34,335 nucleotides of DNA from UBA7236 sp036734545. GTDB lineage: Bacteria > Bacteroidota > Bacteroidia > Chitinophagales > BACL12. Each line of letters starts with the position of its first letter. The first letter of the stretch is position 1. The position numbers were made by a program, and so were the translations under genes. The notes beneath the pieces are model-generated. The model saw only the letters and a list, made by a program, of their open reading frames with translations, did no database searches and had not been told where the DNA came from. The stretch covers positions 1 to 34,335 of the forward strand of contig DAIMYJ010000027.1 of NCBI GenBank assembly GCA_036734545.1, in the 5' to 3' direction. This document shows, piece after piece, positions 32,160-34,335 of this stretch.

Positions 32160-32525
32160 GCTGTTCTAGACGATGTACTACGTGAATTATTGTAAAGCTA
32201 ACCTAAAAGGTATGATCAATTGAGCAGGATCATCCGTGTGCATTCTGGCTGACACTTAAAAAACTCTAATCCGTTCCGATCTGTTCCAACCCGTTCAATC
32301 CGTACTGCTTTTGCACATTACTCCACCGGAACCCTCACCCCATCAGCATTTCAACAAATCGTTTAACACATCGTTCAACGCGATTATGCAATGAAACGAA
32401 CACGCCTAACAGACTATCGGCGCGATGGTTCATGAAAATATATTAAATTTTCTAAATAGCATTTTTCCTTAAACAAACTCATATCACTCATGTTATTGAC
32501 TGAAATTTTTCCTCACTAAAAATCA
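32160..32525. other. Intergenic region before the DUF4397 gene
   Basis: About 366 nt between divergent genes, AT-rich over the last 100 nt. It contains a degenerate CCGTTCCGAT-type repeat (about 32270-32302) and an ATCGTTYAAC repeat (about 32356-32382). No gene and no clear TAnnTTTG box are seen. Confidence 0.5.
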
Positions 32526-34235
32526 ATGATCATGAAAAAAATGCTCCTTACTTCAGGGCTGGTGTTGTCAGCAATGATGACCTTCGCACAGACTGCTCGT
32601 GTGCAGGTGATCCACAACTCCGCTGACCCTGCTGCTAAATTTGTGGATGTGTATCTCGACGATGCACTCCTGCTGAACGACTTCAAATTCCGCACTGCCA
32701 CTCCGTATGTGGATGCACCTGCAGGTGTGCCTATCACCATCGGCATTGCACCTTCAACCAGCGATGGTCCGGAAGATGCGATCGCTACCTTTACTTATAC
32801 ACTGACCGCTGATGAGAAATATGTGATCATTGCCAACGGTGTACTCGATCCCGGCGCTTTTGCCGCTAACCCGGATGGCGTTTCTACCGGTTTCAACCTG
32901 TTCGTGAAAGCCGGCACCCGTGAGGCTGCCCTCGATCCGAACAACCTCGACTTTGTATTCTTCCACGGTTCTACTGATGCACCTACCGTTGATGCCATCG
33001 CCCGCGATGTAGCTACCGTTGTAGATAATGCAGCTTATACTGACTTCACTGAATATGTGAGTGTACCTGCCGACAAATATTTCATCGATGTAACGCCCGG
33101 CGATCTGCCGTCGACCATCGTTGCTACCAGCCGTGCATTCCTGAGCAATGCCGGAGGTGCTGCTGCCGTGATCTTCGCATCCGGTTTCTTCGATGCAGCT
33201 GCTAACCCCGGAGGTAAAGCGCTGAAATTATTCTATGCGCTGCCCGACGGAACTGTACAGCAACTGCCTTTCATCACTACTTCTAAAGTACAGGTGATCC
33301 ACAATGCTGCTGACCCTGCTGCTGCCGTAGTAGATATTTATGTAGACGGTGCACTGGCGATCGACAACTTCGCTTTCCGCACTGCTACTCCGTACATCGA
33401 TCTGCCGGGTAACGTTCCGGTGAGCATCGCTGTAGCGCCTCCTACCTCTGAGTCTGTGGATGATGCTATCACTACGATCACCGCTACCTTCAAAGCCGGT
33501 TACGGTTATGTGGTAATGGCGAACGGCGTGCTGAATCCTGCACTGTTCAACCCGAACCCTGATGGTGCTGAGATCGGTTTCAACGTTTTCGTAAAAGAAA
33601 ATACTGAATTCCGCTCCGACCGTGCCAATGGTCTTGAATTCTTCGGCGTGCATGGTTGTACTGATGCACCCACAGTAGATATCATCGCCCGCGATGTGGC
33701 TACACTGCTCGACAACGTATCTTACGGTGCTGTGAGCGGTTACCAGATCGTTCCTGCTAACACTACCTATATCCTGGATGTAGCACTCGGTGATGCTCCT
33801 GAAACTGTTGTAGCTTCTTATGAAGCCAGCCTGTTCGATGTTGCCGGTCAAAGCGCTGTAGTATTCGCCAGCGGTTTCCTCGCCCCTGACCTGAATCCTG
33901 AAGGCAGCCTGCCCTTCGGTTTATACTACACCCTGGCCGACGGCACCACCGGCGCCTTCCCGGTATACGTAATGCGCACAGCTGCTCCTAATACTGAGCT
34001 GACCGGCGTATTCCCGAATCCTGCAGTAAGTGATCTGAACATCACCCTGCCGGCTGCATTCGACGGTTTCGTGACCATCACTGACCTGAATGGCACTGTG
34101 GTACATTCTGCTAATGCTGTAAGCCAATACGGTGAGATCCTCCAACTGAATGTGAACGACCTCGCTGCCGGTATGTATATGGTGAACATGGTGAACGGTG
34201 AAACCACCAGCACCACCAAGTTCGTGAAGCAATAA
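32526..34235 (+). CDS. T9SS-secreted protein with two DUF4397 domains
   Basis: A 569-residue exported protein. The signal peptide is MKKMLLTSGLVLSAMMTFAQ; either the ATG at 32526 or that at 32532 could be the start, and both keep it intact. Two DUF4397 units follow, about 24-235 and 258-470, matching each other closely: VQVIHNSADPAAKFVDVYLD / VQVIHNAADPAAAVVDIYVD, FRTATPYVDAP / FRTATPYIDLP, HGSTDAPTVD / HGCTDAPTVD, IARDVAT in both. The last 75 residues are a T9SS type A tail (VFPNPAVSDLNI..). Codons for Ala, Pro and Thr end in T more often than in neighbours and Arg is often CGT, suggesting high expression. It is probably an abundant surface or secreted structural protein of unknown ligand. 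Confidence 0.9.
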   Translation: MIMKKMLLTSGLVLSAMMTFAQTARVQVIHNSADPAAKFVDVYLDDALLLNDFKFRTATPYVDAPAGVPITIGIAPSTSDGPEDAIATFTYTLTADEKYVIIANGVLDPGAFAANPDGVSTGFNLFVKAGTREAALDPNNLDFVFFHGSTDAPTVDAIARDVATVVDNAAYTDFTEYVSVPADKYFIDVTPGDLPSTIVATSRAFLSNAGGAAAVIFASGFFDAAANPGGKALKLFYALPDGTVQQLPFITTSKVQVIHNAADPAAAVVDIYVDGALAIDNFAFRTATPYIDLPGNVPVSIAVAPPTSESVDDAITTITATFKAGYGYVVMANGVLNPALFNPNPDGAEIGFNVFVKENTEFRSDRANGLEFFGVHGCTDAPTVDIIARDVATLLDNVSYGAVSGYQIVPANTTYILDVALGDAPETVVASYEASLFDVAGQSAVVFASGFLAPDLNPEGSLPFGLYYTLADGTTGAFPVYVMRTAAPNTELTGVFPNPAVSDLNITLPAAFDGFVTITDLNGTVVHSANAVSQYGEILQLNVNDLAAGMYMVNMVNGETTSTTKFVKQ

Positions 34236-34255
34236 TCATTGATTGCCTGATCAAT

Positions 34256-34290
34256 AAAAAAAGCCGCCTGATGAATCAGGCGGCTTTTTT
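34256..34290. terminator. Strong bidirectional intrinsic terminator
   Basis: A perfect stem GCCGCCTGAT / ATCAGGCGGC with a GA loop, preceded by seven A and followed by six T, lies about 20 nt after the DUF4397 stop. It should work on both strands. Confidence 0.95.
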
Positions 34291-34335
34291 AGTGAGTGGT
34301 GAGTGGTGAGTGGGTGAATGGGTGAATGGTGAGTG
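34291..34335 (+). repeat. GTGAGTGG/GTGAATGG tandem repeat at window end
   Basis: Units of 7-8 bp directly follow the terminator T tract and run off the window edge. Same family as the minus-strand array at 7248-7294. Confidence 0.85.

Overview
The window looks like chromosomal DNA of a Bacteroidota bacterium, probably from the Chitinophagales/Saprospirales side of the phylum. The evidence is consistent across the window. Three secreted proteins carry or appear to carry type IX secretion (T9SS) C-terminal sorting domains. Promoter-like boxes of the Bacteroidota form TAnnTTTG/A precede many genes. DAHP synthase is fused to chorismate mutase, as is typical of the phylum. There is a small glycine-rich RRM protein, and ribosome-binding sites are A-rich or absent. 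Two runs of exactly 100 N (4828-4927 and 31015-31114) show that this is a scaffolded draft, likely a metagenome assembly.

Layout. 1-2163: aromatic amino acid genes, a prephenate dehydratase with a shortened ACT region followed by a DAHP synthase/chorismate mutase fusion. 2266-4777: a secreted protein of unknown role and an SCP2-like protein on the minus strand, then an Hsp15-type S4 RNA-binding protein on the plus strand. 4778-6208: repeat-rich DNA around a lipoprotein MsrA. 6209-11373: a complete cyanophycin locus with isoaspartyl peptidase, cyanophycinase, a stand-alone receiver protein and cyanophycin synthetase. 11441-15940: secreted or outer-membrane proteins of unknown role and a PIG-L/LmbE deacetylase-like lipoprotein. 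16049-17617: RRM protein and a front-end fatty acid desaturase. 17898-24798: a CUB-containing secreted protein, a divergent helical-repeat protein and a very large kelch/LamG/MopE T9SS protein. 25263-26003: a lipoprotein made of two copies of one domain. 26319-30980: a five-gene surface-glycan operon (flippase, three GT2 glycosyltransferases, one CmcI-like enzyme). 31134-32159: an NAPE-PLD-like metallo-beta-lactamase-fold hydrolase. 32526-34235: a tandem DUF4397 T9SS protein with a strong terminator.

The functional centre is the cyanophycin locus. CphA would polymerise Asp and Arg into a nitrogen/carbon store, CphB would cut it to beta-Asp-Arg dipeptides, and the isoaspartyl peptidase would release the amino acids. 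A receiver-only response regulator sits between the synthesis and degradation genes. Both degradation genes have a TAnnTTTR box exactly 4 nt before the ATG, which predicts leaderless mRNAs; cphA does not.

The least expected signal is in non-coding DNA. Short degenerate tandem repeats (7-9 bp units, several unrelated motifs) sit on or directly next to the stop codons of at least five genes, plus a sixth just past a terminator. In every case the purine-rich, TGA-rich strand is the sense strand of the upstream gene. Other intergenic repeats include a duplicated REP-like hairpin, a dispersed element with a GCCTCTGCGTG core, and a palindromic 55-nt sequence repeated exactly on both sides of the first N gap. 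That last one suggests the gap is an assembly artefact. I saw no tRNA, rRNA, CRISPR array, transposase or phage gene.
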